A DNA stretch of 56,360 nt from Planctomycetota bacterium (lineage in GTDB: Bacteria; Planctomycetota; B15-G4). The notes below the pieces were generated by a model. The model had not been told where the DNA came from. It did not search any database and was given only the letters and a program-made list of their open reading frames with translations. The stretch is from assembly GCA_029259695.1 (NCBI GenBank), contig JAJDEQ010000104.1:1-56360 (forward strand), given 5' to 3'. Shown here in pieces: positions 8,228 to 19,867 of this stretch; the first letter of the stretch is position 1, and each line of letters begins with the position of its first letter. Position numbers and translations under genes: made by a program.

Positions 8228-8626
8228 ATGGCACGCCAGAAACTGTCGCGACCGACTGACGGTGAGCTCGCCATCCTGCGCGTCCTGTGGGAGCGCGGAC
8301 CGAGCACCGTCCGAGAAGTGCAGGAAGTCATGAGCAAGCGGGACGCCGACCGACGCGACGTCGGCTACACGACCGTGCTCAAGCTGCTGCAGATCATGAC
8401 GGACAAGGGCTTCGTCGACCGGGACGAGAGCAGTCGCAGTCACATCTACCAGGTGCGTCAATCGGAAGACGAGACGCAGCGGCAGCTCGTCGACGACCTG
8501 CTCGAACGGGCCTTCGGTGGTTCGACCGCGAGGCTCGTGCTCCAGGCGTTGCACGCACGCAAGGCGGGCAAGGGTGAGCTGGACGAGATCCGCCGCCTGC
8601 TCGACGACTTCGAGGGAGGTCGCTGA
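8228..8626 (+). CDS. BlaI/MecI/CopY-family transcriptional repressor
   Basis: A 132-aa winged-helix repressor. It opens with PTDGELAILRVLWERGPSTVREVQEVM and continues GYTTVLKLLQIMTDKGFVDRD, the standard BlaI DNA-binding domain (residues about 7-75). A C-terminal dimerisation helix region follows (VDDLLERAFGGSTARLVLQAL). The ATG at 8228 is preceded by AGAGGAG. The stop overlaps the start of the M56 peptidase gene as TGATG. In the known BlaI-BlaR1 logic the partner peptidase inactivates the repressor upon signal. The two palindromes upstream make autoregulation very likely. No beta-lactamase gene lies nearby, so the regulon is probably something else. Confidence 0.93.
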   Translation: MARQKLSRPTDGELAILRVLWERGPSTVREVQEVMSKRDADRRDVGYTTVLKLLQIMTDKGFVDRDESSRSHIYQVRQSEDETQRQLVDDLLERAFGGSTARLVLQALHARKAGKGELDEIRRLLDDFEGGR

Positions 8627-11600
8627 TGGACGCTCCCGTCGCCTGGCTCGATCACCTGCCGGTCACGTCGTCGCTGGTCGAGGCGCTCGGCTGGACGCTG
8701 CTGCACTCCTTGTGGCAGGGCGCCATGGCGTGGCTGCTGCTGGTCGGCGTGCTGCAGATCCTGCCGCGGGCCGCGTCATCGGCGCGCTACGTGGCGAGCT
8801 GCATCGCCTTGTTCTCCGTCCCCGCCATGCTGCTGGCCACCTTCGTGCTCGTCTGGGGCAACCCGGCGGCGAGCGGCGCGTGGGAAGCGGGGGCACTGGC
8901 TCCGCTGGTGACCGCGGCCGGCACGAGCGGGGCCGCGCTGCTGGACCCGCTGCTGCCCTGGATCGTCGCCGCGTGGGTCACCGGCGTGGGCGTCTCCGGC
9001 CTGCGTCTCGGATACGCCTGGCGCCGTGCCGCCCGGCTGGTGCGCGACGCGAACGGGCCCGCCGCCGCGTTGATCCAGCACCGCGCGCGCCAGCTCTCGA
9101 TCCGCCTGGGCCTGCCCCGGGTGGTCGAGGTGCTCGAGTCCCGCGCGATCGAAGTGCCCATGGCCGTGGGTTGGCTGCGGCCCGTCGTGCTGCTGCCGGC
9201 CTCGGTGCTCTCCGGATTGAGCACGGCCCAGGTGAGCGCCGTGCTCGCCCACGAGCTGGCCCACATCCGCCGCCACGACTACCTGGTCAACCTGGTCCAG
9301 GTCATGGTGGAGACGGTCTGCTTCCACCACCCCGCGGTGTGGTCGATCTCACGCCACGTTCGCGATGAGCGCGAGCACTGTTGCGACGCGCTCGCTGTCG
9401 GCGCCAGCGGCGACCGTCTGGTCCTCGCCCGCGCCCTGCTGGCCCTCGAGGAGTTGCGCCAGCCCCCGCCCAGTCTTGCACTGCCCGCCACCGGAGGACA
9501 CCTCGTGCACCGCATTCGCCGCATCCTCGGCCAGGACCCCGTCTCGGTCTCCGCCTTCCCACGCTGGCTCACCGGCTCGTTCCTGCTGGGCGCGTTCCTC
9601 TCGGCTGCCGGTTTCGCCACCTCCGCCGCCAACGTCGATGATGAAGACGAGCGTCGCGCCCGCGCGGTGTTCCGCGTCAAGCAGGCGCAGGCGGACGAAC
9701 ACGCCGCCGAGGCGAAGCGCGTGCGCCTGCACTCCAAGCACGTCCAGGTCCAGACCAAGGACGGACGCGTGCTGCATGTGAAGCCGGGGCCGAACGCAGA
9801 CGGGCGCGTGATGCTCATGGCCCTCGACGACGGTCGGCTGGTGGAACTGGACCTGCTCGAGGGCGGCGGCGTCAGCGGCCACATCGTGCGCGAAGTCGAC
9901 GGCAGCGAGCCCACGCGGATCACGAAGATCGATCTGTCCGACGCGGCGGAGCTCGAGGAGACGCTGCTGCTGCTGTCCGGGTCGAAGCACGAAGCTCACG
10001 AGATCGGCGGCAGCGTGCAGTTGGAGATCACCTCCGACGACGGGACTTCGCCCGACAACGTGGCGATCGTGATCAAGGAGACGCCTCACGACGCCCATCT
10101 GATCGAACTCGAGTTCGCCAAGCCGCGCATGGAGCAGAAGCTGATCCGCATCGGCGGTGAAGACGGCGACGTACGCCTGATCGAGACCGAAGCCGACGGT
10201 GAAGAAGACGTCGAGCGGCGCCTGATCATGCTGCAGCGCAAGGGCCACGCCGGTCTCGAGATCGAGCTCGTCGACGACGCCGAGGGCAACGTGCTGTTCC
10301 TGTCCTCGGACGGCCAGCCGGGTACGCCGGGCCTGACCCGCCGGGTGAGGGTCCTGGATGTCGACGGTCACGAGGTCCGCGACGCACGCGTGCTCCACAA
10401 GGCTCACCAACCGCACAAGGCCCATGGGGGCGCGCTGCGCAAGGCACTCGAGTTGCTGCGTCTGCCCTCGGGTGAGGTCGAGGTCCGCGAGTGGGACGAT
10501 GAAGGCGAGCCGGCAATCCACGAGCACGACCAGAGCGAGGGAGAGCAGCCGCACGGAGAGGTGCTCGAGGTCACGGAGGGGGACACCCTGGCCAACATCG
10601 TTCGCCGCTTCCTGGGTAACGACCCGGCCGAACCCGCCGAGGCCAACTCATGGATCGAGGCCGTCGAGGCCATTGAGCGGGTGGGCCGGATCGAGCGGGT
10701 CGAGCCGGTCGAGCGAATCGAGCCGGTCGAGCCGGTCGAGCCGGTCGAGCCGGTGATCACCGACGTCATGCTGAACGAGATGCTCGAGGACATCGACCTC
10801 TTCGGGGTGATCGAAGAGATCGAGTTCGACACTCTCGAACTGCTCGAGGACATCGAGTTCGACACCTTCGAGGTGCGCGAGAACATCGAGTTCGACACCT
10901 TCGAGGTGATCGAGAACGTCGAGTTCGACAGCTTCGAGGCACGCGACGACGTCGAGTCCGGTGTGTGGACGCGTGGCGTGACGATCGATGTGGCCCCCGA
11001 ACTGATCGACGGTGAGCTGATGATCGAGCCGGTCCTGATCTTCACGGATGGCTTCGAGGTCGAGTGCGACGAGGCCGCCGTGCCCTCCATGCTCCTGCGC
11101 GAGCGGGCACTGGATGGCAAGTCCTTCGAGTACCGGGTGCAGCTCGATCCCGAGGTGATCGACGGCGAGTTCCACTACCGACTGCACGTCGATCCCGAAC
11201 TGATCCACGAGGAGCCGGAAGGAGACGACACGGTCTCCTCCTACGAACTGCGCTGGTCGGTGGAAGACAGCCAAGCCGGCGGAGCGTTCATCACCTACAA
11301 CACCGCCGGTGAACTCCAGCAGGCGACCTTCGACGGGCCGATGGCCTTCGAGGTGAACGACGACGACGAATCGCACTTCATCTGGTCCACGACCGCGCCC
11401 GACGGCACCGCGCCGACCTGGACCGTGCGCGGGGCATCCGTTTCCGGCGACGTGCACGTCACCGCACCGGGCGTGGTGCGCGGTTCGTACATCATCGACC
11501 GGGCGGGGACCGCCGAGACGCGCGTGACGACCGAGAGCAAGCAGGTGATCCGCGTCGACGGTGAGACCGCCGTGATCGTGAACGTCTCGGGGACGTGCAC

Positions 11601-11655
11601 GGCGGTGGAGGCGGGTTGCACGGAGGTCGAGCAACCCACGGGCACGATCGACTGA
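8626..11655 (+). CDS. M56 (BlaR1-like) membrane metallopeptidase with very long acidic C-terminal region
   Basis: A 1009-aa protein. Residues 1-about 330 form a BlaR1-type membrane peptidase: N-terminal helices (HSLWQGAMAWLLLVGVLQIL), the zinc motif HELAHIRRHD (H209, E210, H213) and the downstream EREHCCDALAV with the third ligand around E248, then a membrane helix at about 313-335. In place of the penicillin-binding sensor domain of classical BlaR1 there are some 670 residues, strongly acidic and beta-strand-like (e.g. DGRVMLMALDDGRLVELDLLEG). They include an EPVERIEPVEPV stretch (688-710), four 11-residue repeats (732-775) and a C-terminal region with two cysteines. No SxxK or other penicillin-binding motif is evident. 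The protein presumably controls the overlapping BlaI-type repressor; the sensed signal is unknown. Confidence 0.85.
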   Translation: MDAPVAWLDHLPVTSSLVEALGWTLLHSLWQGAMAWLLLVGVLQILPRAASSARYVASCIALFSVPAMLLATFVLVWGNPAASGAWEAGALAPLVTAAGTSGAALLDPLLPWIVAAWVTGVGVSGLRLGYAWRRAARLVRDANGPAAALIQHRARQLSIRLGLPRVVEVLESRAIEVPMAVGWLRPVVLLPASVLSGLSTAQVSAVLAHELAHIRRHDYLVNLVQVMVETVCFHHPAVWSISRHVRDEREHCCDALAVGASGDRLVLARALLALEELRQPPPSLALPATGGHLVHRIRRILGQDPVSVSAFPRWLTGSFLLGAFLSAAGFATSAANVDDEDERRARAVFRVKQAQADEHAAEAKRVRLHSKHVQVQTKDGRVLHVKPGPNADGRVMLMALDDGRLVELDLLEGGGVSGHIVREVDGSEPTRITKIDLSDAAELEETLLLLSGSKHEAHEIGGSVQLEITSDDGTSPDNVAIVIKETPHDAHLIELEFAKPRMEQKLIRIGGEDGDVRLIETEADGEEDVERRLIMLQRKGHAGLEIELVDDAEGNVLFLSSDGQPGTPGLTRRVRVLDVDGHEVRDARVLHKAHQPHKAHGGALRKALELLRLPSGEVEVREWDDEGEPAIHEHDQSEGEQPHGEVLEVTEGDTLANIVRRFLGNDPAEPAEANSWIEAVEAIERVGRIERVEPVERIEPVEPVEPVEPVITDVMLNEMLEDIDLFGVIEEIEFDTLELLEDIEFDTFEVRENIEFDTFEVIENVEFDSFEARDDVESGVWTRGVTIDVAPELIDGELMIEPVLIFTDGFEVECDEAAVPSMLLRERALDGKSFEYRVQLDPEVIDGEFHYRLHVDPELIHEEPEGDDTVSSYELRWSVEDSQAGGAFITYNTAGELQQATFDGPMAFEVNDDDESHFIWSTTAPDGTAPTWTVRGASVSGDVHVTAPGVVRGSYIIDRAGTAETRVTTESKQVIRVDGETAVIVNVSGTCTAVEAGCTEVEQPTGTID
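10686..10755 (+). repeat. gagccggtc minisatellite inside the M56 gene
   Basis: Tandem 9-bp units related to gagccggtc encode the alternating E-P-V / E-R-I stretch at residues 688-710, which would form an extended acidic Pro-rich spacer. Confidence 0.8.
10819..10950 (+). repeat. four 33-bp / 11-residue repeats in the M56 gene
   Basis: The four units are IEFDTLELLED, IEFDTFEVREN, IEFDTFEVIEN and VEFDSFEARDD, in perfect 33-bp register. The core (I/V)EFD(T/S)(F/L)E is very regular and acidic, and could bind cations or form a beta-solenoid-like stack. Confidence 0.9.
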
Positions 11656-11671
11656 CCGATCTCCGGGAGGC

Positions 11672-11705
11672 GCCGCCCGGCGCACCATCGCCCGCGCCGG
11701 GCGGC
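11672..11705 (+). terminator. 12-bp GC hairpin after the M56 gene
   Basis: GCCGCCCGGCGC (11672-11683) pairs perfectly with GCGCCGGGCGGC (11694-11705) around a 10-nt loop, 17 nt after the stop codon. There is no U-tract. The position supports a terminator role, possibly shared with the convergent gene at 11797. Confidence 0.65.
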
Positions 11706-11796
11706 GTCCCTCGGATCTGTTCCGCGGCCTGAGCCCTGCTCCTCCCATCTCGCCGCGTGCTCCACGCCCGCGCGCGGTGGGCCGCGTGGTCCCGCC

Positions 11797-12213
11797 TCAG
11801 ATCTCCTTCCAGACCTTGGCCAGGCTCTCGCCGTAGACGTCGAGTGACCACTGGCAGAAGTGTCCGAAGGGCGTGGTCTTCACCTCGTAGCCAGTGGCAC
11901 GCAGGCGCTCGGCCAGCTCCTCGATGAAGCTCGCGGCGAACTCCGGCTCGCCGCCCTCGCCGCCCAGGTGCGTGAACGAGTGCAGCACCACGGCCTTCAG
12001 CTCGCGCTTGTTCGCCAGCCACTTCACGTGCTTGAGCGTCTTCTTGAAGACGGCGGGGCGCCGGTCGTCGTCCGCGTCCCGCGCCTCGGCGTGCAGGAAC
12101 ACGACCACCGCCTCGCACAGCTCGTCCTCGACGTCGAGCTCGTCGACCTCCTCGAGCGTGCGGCTGTGGGTCTTCCACCAGAACCGTCGGGCCTGGAACG
12201 TGAGCAGCTTCAC
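11797..12213 (-). CDS. stand-alone archaeal-type threonyl-tRNA synthetase editing domain (tRNA-Thr_ED-like)
   Basis: A 138-aa protein. The pattern AVVVFLHAEARD, KAVVLHSFTHLGG, FIEELAERLRATGYEV, KTTPFGHFCQWSLDVYGESL matches the N-terminal editing domain of archaeal ThrRS (D-aminoacyl-tRNA-deacylase fold), here without any synthetase body. In archaea the domain hydrolyses mis-charged Ser-tRNA(Thr). The conserved His region (THLGG) is present; the Lys that usually follows PFG-aromatic-aromatic appears to be Cys (PFGHFC), so activity could differ. The start is a GTG at 12213 with GGAG 8 nt upstream. It is followed downstream by the M56 gene's hairpin. Possible roles are trans-editing or detoxifying mis-acylated tRNA; this is inference from fold. 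Confidence 0.75.
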   Translation of the reverse strand: MKLLTFQARRFWWKTHSRTLEEVDELDVEDELCEAVVVFLHAEARDADDDRRPAVFKKTLKHVKWLANKRELKAVVLHSFTHLGGEGGEPEFAASFIEELAERLRATGYEVKTTPFGHFCQWSLDVYGESLAKVWKEI

Positions 12214-12274
12214 GAGCGAGTCTCCGCCGAGCGTGTGAGCTGCGGATCTTCGCCGCCCACGGTCGCGGGCTCAA

Positions 12275-13309
12275 CTACGGCGCGAAGGCCTCGCCGTTGA
12301 CCTGGCACGCGGTGGACTCCCACAGCAGGTGGCCGCCGTCGATGGTGGAGCCGGGGCCCGCGGTGATGCAGCCCAGCAGGGCGCCGTCGGTGTCTTCCAG
12401 ACCGCCCATGGGGCCGAAGACGCCGGCGCTGTCGATGCGCGCCCAGCCGGTCTCGATGGTGAAGCTGCCGTCGCACATCAGGTCGAGTTCATCCGGGTCG
12501 TGGGGCAGGCTCGCCAGGAACAGCGTGCTGAACAGCGGGCTGACGCTCGTCAGCCGCTGGTCGAACCAGCAGTTGAACAGGATCGTGGAGGACAGCGGGA
12601 ACTCGTTGTCGTTCCAGACCTGCAGCTCCACCCGGTTCAGGTCGCGCGGGCCGCCGGTGAGGTTGAGCAGCGTCAGGTGGCTGCCGAGCAGCGCCACGAA
12701 GCTGTCGATGTAGAGCATGTCGGGGATCGCGTCGTACTCCACGCCGTCGAAGTCGAGGCGTCCGTCGGCGTCGGCGTCGGTGGCGTCGCCGGGGGCCGCG
12801 GCGCCCGTGCCGGCGGCGAAGGTGATGGCGTTGACCGCGTACATGCCGCCCGAGCCGTTGATCACGAGCTCACTGCCGATCAGTTCGTCGTGGCGCCAGG
12901 CCCTGTCGAAGGCGCTGGGGTCCTGTGCCGACACGACCAGGTAGCCCTCCTGTCCCCCGGGGGCGTAGGCGTTGTGACAGCTCGTCAGCACCGACAGCGT
13001 GTCCGCCGGCGTGAGGAACTCCACCCGGTCGAAGACCGTACAGCCCAGGGGCTGGAAGGGATCCAGCGGGTTGGCCGTCACGTTCACGTACTCGAAGTGC
13101 GCCAGGGTGCTCCCGCCGAAGGACATCGGTGTGGCCGGCGTCACGTTCGTGTTGGTCACGCTGACCACCGTGAAGAACCCGGGTCCCGAGCGATGGATCG
13201 GGAACACGAGCGCGCTCCCGGGATGCCGCGCGCTGCTGTTGTCGGCGGAGGCGGGAGCGGCGAGAACGCTCGCGAGGATGGCGAGCGAAGCGAGGCTGGA
13301 GCGGAGCAT
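12275..13309 (-). CDS. secreted protein of unknown function
   Basis: A 344-aa protein with a signal peptide (residues 1-22, ASVLAAPASA). The mature protein starts with SALVFPIHRSGPGFFTVVSVTNTN, a pattern of beta-sandwich secreted proteins that I recall from planctomycete-like genomes but cannot name. A Ca-binding-like acidic loop DADADGRLDFDG sits near the middle, and several single cysteines are spread along the chain. The start ATG at 13309 lacks a strong ribosome-binding site. It lies downstream of the VCBS protein (180 bp gap) and upstream of the editing-domain gene (61 bp gap), all on the minus strand. Confidence 0.65.
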   Translation of the reverse strand: MLRSSLASLAILASVLAAPASADNSSARHPGSALVFPIHRSGPGFFTVVSVTNTNVTPATPMSFGGSTLAHFEYVNVTANPLDPFQPLGCTVFDRVEFLTPADTLSVLTSCHNAYAPGGQEGYLVVSAQDPSAFDRAWRHDELIGSELVINGSGGMYAVNAITFAAGTGAAAPGDATDADADGRLDFDGVEYDAIPDMLYIDSFVALLGSHLTLLNLTGGPRDLNRVELQVWNDNEFPLSSTILFNCWFDQRLTSVSPLFSTLFLASLPHDPDELDLMCDGSFTIETGWARIDSAGVFGPMGGLEDTDGALLGCITAGPGSTIDGGHLLWESTACQVNGEAFAP

Positions 13310-13490
13310 GCGGCGGGCCCTGACGGGGCGGAACGGGATCGGTGACGTCGCTCTCTCACTCTCATGCCGCAGCGCACCGGTGCCCGGAGGCTCCCGGCGG
13401 CCGCGATGATGGAGGAAGTCTATCCCCGAATCCTGCGCGTGCCCGTCGCGGCGGCGAGGCCGGGAGCGGGCCCGCGTCCAGGCTCCCCGC

Positions 13491-16610
<3,120 letters not shown>

Positions 16611-16624
16611 GGCGTGGGACCGGA

Positions 16625-16633
16625 GGGGGGGGG
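16625..16633. repeat. homopolymer of nine G (plus strand)
   Basis: A G9 tract (C9 on the coding strand of the VCBS protein) sits between the two possible starts of that gene, 15 nt upstream of the preferred ATG. Such tracts are slippage-prone, so it could tune translation or promoter spacing, or be a sequencing artefact. Confidence 0.7.
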
Positions 16634-16881
16634 TGGCGATGATCACCGTCGAGACGTCCCGTACAAGCGAAACTCACCGCCGATGAGTCGGTTCGAGCGG
16701 GCCGGGGCGCGGGTCGCGGGCCGGGGCACGGCGGCTCGTCGGGCACCGTCGTTCCGATGGGCTCGGCGCCGTACAATGTCGGCCCGCCACGGCGGACTCC
16801 CGTCGCGTCGGATCCGCACGCACTCGCTCGCCGTGAACGCGGCCAGCGTCGTCCCCGCTCAACCGTCTCTGCTCCTGCCTC

Positions 16882-18153
16882 ATGAAGCGTTTCCGCGTCC
16901 TGTGCGCCAAGCTGTTCCTGTTCCAGCTCGTGCTGGCGTTGATGTTCGGCCTGGTCGAACTGGGCGCCCGGCTGTGGCTCGAGCACGGGGCGTCCGAGGC
17001 CCAGTTCAACCGCTTCGCCTCGATCGGCCAGCACAGCCGGCGCTTCGCCAGCAACGAGGACATCCGCTTCGCGCCCCATCGCTACGTCGGCTACATGCCG
17101 CGGCCCGGGTTCGACAAGGGCGTCAACAAGCACAACGCACTGGGCTATCGCGAGCCGGACTTCGAACTGCCCAAACCAGAAGGGGAGTTCCGGATCGTGT
17201 GCCTGGGCGGCTCGACGACCTACACCACTTCGGTCGTCGACGACAAGGTCACCTACCCGGCCCAGATCGAGCGCATGCTCAATGAGCGCGGCTACCCGCA
17301 CGTCAAGGTGATCAACTCGGGTTGCGCGGCGTGGAGCAGCTACGAGTCGCTGATCAACTTCCAGTTCCGGGTGCTCGATCTCGACCCGGACCTGATCATC
17401 GTCTACCACGCGGTCAACGACATCCATACGCGGGTCGTGTGGCCGACCGAGGCCTATCGCGGCGACAACCGCGGCCGGCGCGATGCGGTCCCGGGCAGCG
17501 TCTACACCCCCGAGCCCTACGAGTACAGCACGCTGCTGCGCATGCTGGCGGTGAGCTCCGGGCGCGCCGAGCCCCAGACGTACAAGGCCCCCGATCGCAT
17601 GCTCTACACGGAGGGCCCGAAGAGCTTCCATGCGCACCGCTTCTTCTCCCAGTGGGAGCGGGGCGTCTACCCGACCGGTGTCTTCAAGCAGGTGCCCGTG
17701 CAGAAGATGCTCGACGCGCACCCGCCGGTGTACTTCGAGCGCAACCTGGCCAGCATCATCGCCGTGGCCCGGGCCCACGGCGTGGGCGTGATGATGGGGA
17801 CCTTCTCCCACTCGCCGATGTTCGAGAAGGAAGCCCGGGCAGCCTCGGAGGACTACAACCGCGCCTTCCCCGAGATGATCGCGTCGATGAAGAAGGTCTG
17901 CGCCGAGAACGACGTGCCGTGCTTCGACTTCGCCGCCGTCTTCCCGCGCGACAAGGAGTTCTTCGCCGACGGGCGGCACGTGAACGGGAAGGGCTCCATG
18001 CTCAAGGCGCGCCTGTTCGCGCGCTTCCTGCTGGACAACGACCTGGTGCCCGGCGGGCCGACCGGCGGCAACGGGAAGCGGAACGGCAACGGCAACCGTG
18101 GCGCCGCGGGCAACGGCGGCACGGACCGCCCCGGCGATGGGGGTGGGCGTTGA
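16882..18153 (+). CDS. SGNH/GDSL-like hydrolase, membrane-anchored, copy 1
   Basis: A 423-aa protein. An N-terminal signal-anchor (residues 8-30) is followed by an SGNH-type hydrolase domain: nucleophile block IVCLGGSTTYT (S111), VIYHAVND as the GxND-like block, and the catalytic pair D363/H366 in FADGRHVNGKG. The C-terminus is a Gly/Asn/Arg-rich tail from about residue 390. Such enzymes deacylate or acetylate sugars, polysaccharides or lipids outside the cytoplasm; the substrate here is unknown. It is translationally coupled to a close paralogue (TTGA overlap at 18150-18153). It is divergent from the VCBS protein across 271 bp. The start is an ATG at 16882. Confidence 0.8.
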   Translation: MKRFRVLCAKLFLFQLVLALMFGLVELGARLWLEHGASEAQFNRFASIGQHSRRFASNEDIRFAPHRYVGYMPRPGFDKGVNKHNALGYREPDFELPKPEGEFRIVCLGGSTTYTTSVVDDKVTYPAQIERMLNERGYPHVKVINSGCAAWSSYESLINFQFRVLDLDPDLIIVYHAVNDIHTRVVWPTEAYRGDNRGRRDAVPGSVYTPEPYEYSTLLRMLAVSSGRAEPQTYKAPDRMLYTEGPKSFHAHRFFSQWERGVYPTGVFKQVPVQKMLDAHPPVYFERNLASIIAVARAHGVGVMMGTFSHSPMFEKEARAASEDYNRAFPEMIASMKKVCAENDVPCFDFAAVFPRDKEFFADGRHVNGKGSMLKARLFARFLLDNDLVPGGPTGGNGKRNGNGNRGAAGNGGTDRPGDGGGR

Positions 18154-19322
18154 AGCGCTGGGAGGCCGTCTTCGGCACGTTGATGCTGATCGAGCTGGTG
18201 CTCGTGGGGCTGCTCATCGGTGGCGAGAAGTGGGCCCAGTCCAAGCTGTCGAGCGCCTCCGAGTCGGACTTCATGCGCTACGCGTCGATCGAGCAGATCG
18301 CCGAGCGCTTCGACACCGAGACCGACAAGCGCTACCGGCCGCACCGCTACCTGGGCTACGCCCTCACCCCGAACTTCGCCAAGGACAAGAACCGCCACAA
18401 CGCCCACGGTTTCCGCGGCGCCGAGATCCCGGTGCCCAAGCCCGAGGGCGAGTTCCGCATCGTGTGCGTGGGCGGCTCCACGACCTACACCAGCGATGTG
18501 CTCGACGACGAGTACGCCTATCCCGCGGTGCTGGAGAAGGTGCTGCACAACACCGGCAAGACCCACGTGCGGGTGATCAACGCGGGCTGCGGTGGCTGGA
18601 CCACCTGGGAGTCGCTGGTCAACCTCGAGCTGCGTGTGTGCGGCGAACTCGAGCCCGACCTGGTGGTGATCTACCACGCCATCAACGACGCCCACACGCG
18701 GCTCGTCTGGCCGCCCGAGGCCTACCGCGGTGACAACTCGGCCCGGCGCGAGGAGGTCACCACGACCCACTTCAGCCCCAGCCTGTGGGAGCAGAGCACG
18801 CTGCTGCGGATGGCTGCCGTGGACTTCGGATGGAGCGAGCCCCACAGCTACGGCATCACCGAGCGCCAGCTCATGGACGGTCACCCGGACACCTACTACG
18901 GCGACGCCTTCCGGTCCCAGAAGCTCGCCGGCCGCTACCCGTCCGGCATCTTCGAGCGCGTGAGCGCCGAGCGCATGTTCGAGACCAACCGGCCGGCCTT
19001 CTTCCGCCGCAACCTGCGCAGCATGGTCGCCGTGGCGCGCCAGCACGGGGCCGAGGCGGTGCTGGCCACCTTCGCCTCCTCGCCGCTGTTCGAGGACAAA
19101 CCCCGCGTGGCCTCACCCGAGTACGTGGCCGCCCTGGACGAGATGAACGACGTGATCCGCGAGCTCGCCGCCGAGCTCGATGCCCCGCTGTTCGACTTCG
19201 CCGCCGAGTTCCCGGACGACAAGGCGCTCTACACCGACGGCCGCCACATGAGCTTCAAGGGCTCGGTGCAGAAGGGCCGCATGTTCGCCGAGTTCGTGCA
19301 GTCGCAGCAGCTGATCGAGTAG
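18150..19322 (+). CDS. SGNH/GDSL-like hydrolase, membrane-anchored, copy 2
   Basis: A 390-aa tandem paralogue of the preceding gene. The open frame reaches upstream to 17322, but the membrane anchor (FGTLMLIELVLVGLLIGG) begins only after the TTG at 18150, which overlaps the upstream stop (TTGA); I therefore choose that start. The hydrolase blocks are conserved: IVCVGGSTTYT (S110), VIYHAINDAHTR, and D363/H366 in YTDGRHMSFKG. Extensive similarity (RPHRYLGYALTPNF, PKPEGEFRIV, WPPEAYRGDN) shows a local duplication. The Gly/Asn tail of copy 1 is absent. The two may act as a heterodimer or on related substrates; this is inferred only from coupling. Confidence 0.8.
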   Translation: MKRWEAVFGTLMLIELVLVGLLIGGEKWAQSKLSSASESDFMRYASIEQIAERFDTETDKRYRPHRYLGYALTPNFAKDKNRHNAHGFRGAEIPVPKPEGEFRIVCVGGSTTYTSDVLDDEYAYPAVLEKVLHNTGKTHVRVINAGCGGWTTWESLVNLELRVCGELEPDLVVIYHAINDAHTRLVWPPEAYRGDNSARREEVTTTHFSPSLWEQSTLLRMAAVDFGWSEPHSYGITERQLMDGHPDTYYGDAFRSQKLAGRYPSGIFERVSAERMFETNRPAFFRRNLRSMVAVARQHGAEAVLATFASSPLFEDKPRVASPEYVAALDEMNDVIRELAAELDAPLFDFAAEFPDDKALYTDGRHMSFKGSVQKGRMFAEFVQSQQLIE

Positions 19323-19415
19323 GGGCCGGTGCCTCGACCGGACCGCCGCTCACGGCGATCCGGGTGGGGCGGTCGATGCGTGGCGCATGAGGCGACCGAA
19401 CGAGAGAACAAGCCG

Positions 19416-19751
19416 ATGACCGACCACTTCCACGATGTGCACGCCGCCGCCGCGTTCCGCGACGACAAGCTGAGCAAGGTCAACCTGCACGAGTCGCAGC
19501 ACATGTTCTGCGACGTGTACTGCCTGCGGCCGGGCCAGGTGCAGAAGATCCACGCCCACGAGGGCAGCGACAAGATCTACCACGCGCTCACGGGTACGAG
19601 CCGCGTGACCATCGGTGACGTGACGCGCGAACTCGTGCCGGGCGAACTCGCCATCGCGCCGGCGGGAGAGCCGCACGGTGTCGAGAACGCGTCCGATGCC
19701 GAGGCGACGCTGCTCGTGGTGATGGCGCCGCACCCCAGCTTCGGCGGCTGA
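19416..19751 (+). CDS. small cupin-2 domain protein
   Basis: A 111-aa single-domain cupin. Motif 1 is PGQVQKIHAHEGSDKIYHALTG, with the metal-ligand pair H46/H48, but the usual Glu of HxHx4E is replaced (D52/K53). Motif 2 is PAGEPHGVEN with H87. It is therefore a predicted beta-barrel metal-binding protein with one altered ligand; enzyme or sensor role unknown. The ATG at 19416 follows GAGAGAA, and the ORF's upstream extension has no cupin features. It stands between the SGNH pair (93 bp) and the ClC gene (116 bp). Confidence 0.85.
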   Translation: MTDHFHDVHAAAAFRDDKLSKVNLHESQHMFCDVYCLRPGQVQKIHAHEGSDKIYHALTGTSRVTIGDVTRELVPGELAIAPAGEPHGVENASDAEATLLVVMAPHPSFGG

Positions 19752-19867
19752 CCCGGGGAGACCTGCGGCCCGCGCGCCGACTTGTGGGAGACTGACGCGC
19801 TCGCGCGCCCACCGGGCCTGGCTTCCAGGCTGACGTGCAGCGGGCGCCGAGCGTGCCGGGGTTGATC

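Noticed and set aside
7660..8259. Plus-strand ORF of 199 codons in the divergent region
   Set aside because: Arg/Ala-rich, no domain or ribosome-binding site, and it overlaps the operators and the start of the repressor gene.
8228..11655. Beta-lactam resistance operon
   Set aside because: Only the BlaI and M56 families are present; there is no penicillin-binding sensor domain and no beta-lactamase.
17322..18149. Long upstream extension of the second SGNH gene
   Set aside because: It overlaps the first SGNH gene in another frame and looks non-coding; the TTG at 18150 precedes the membrane anchor.
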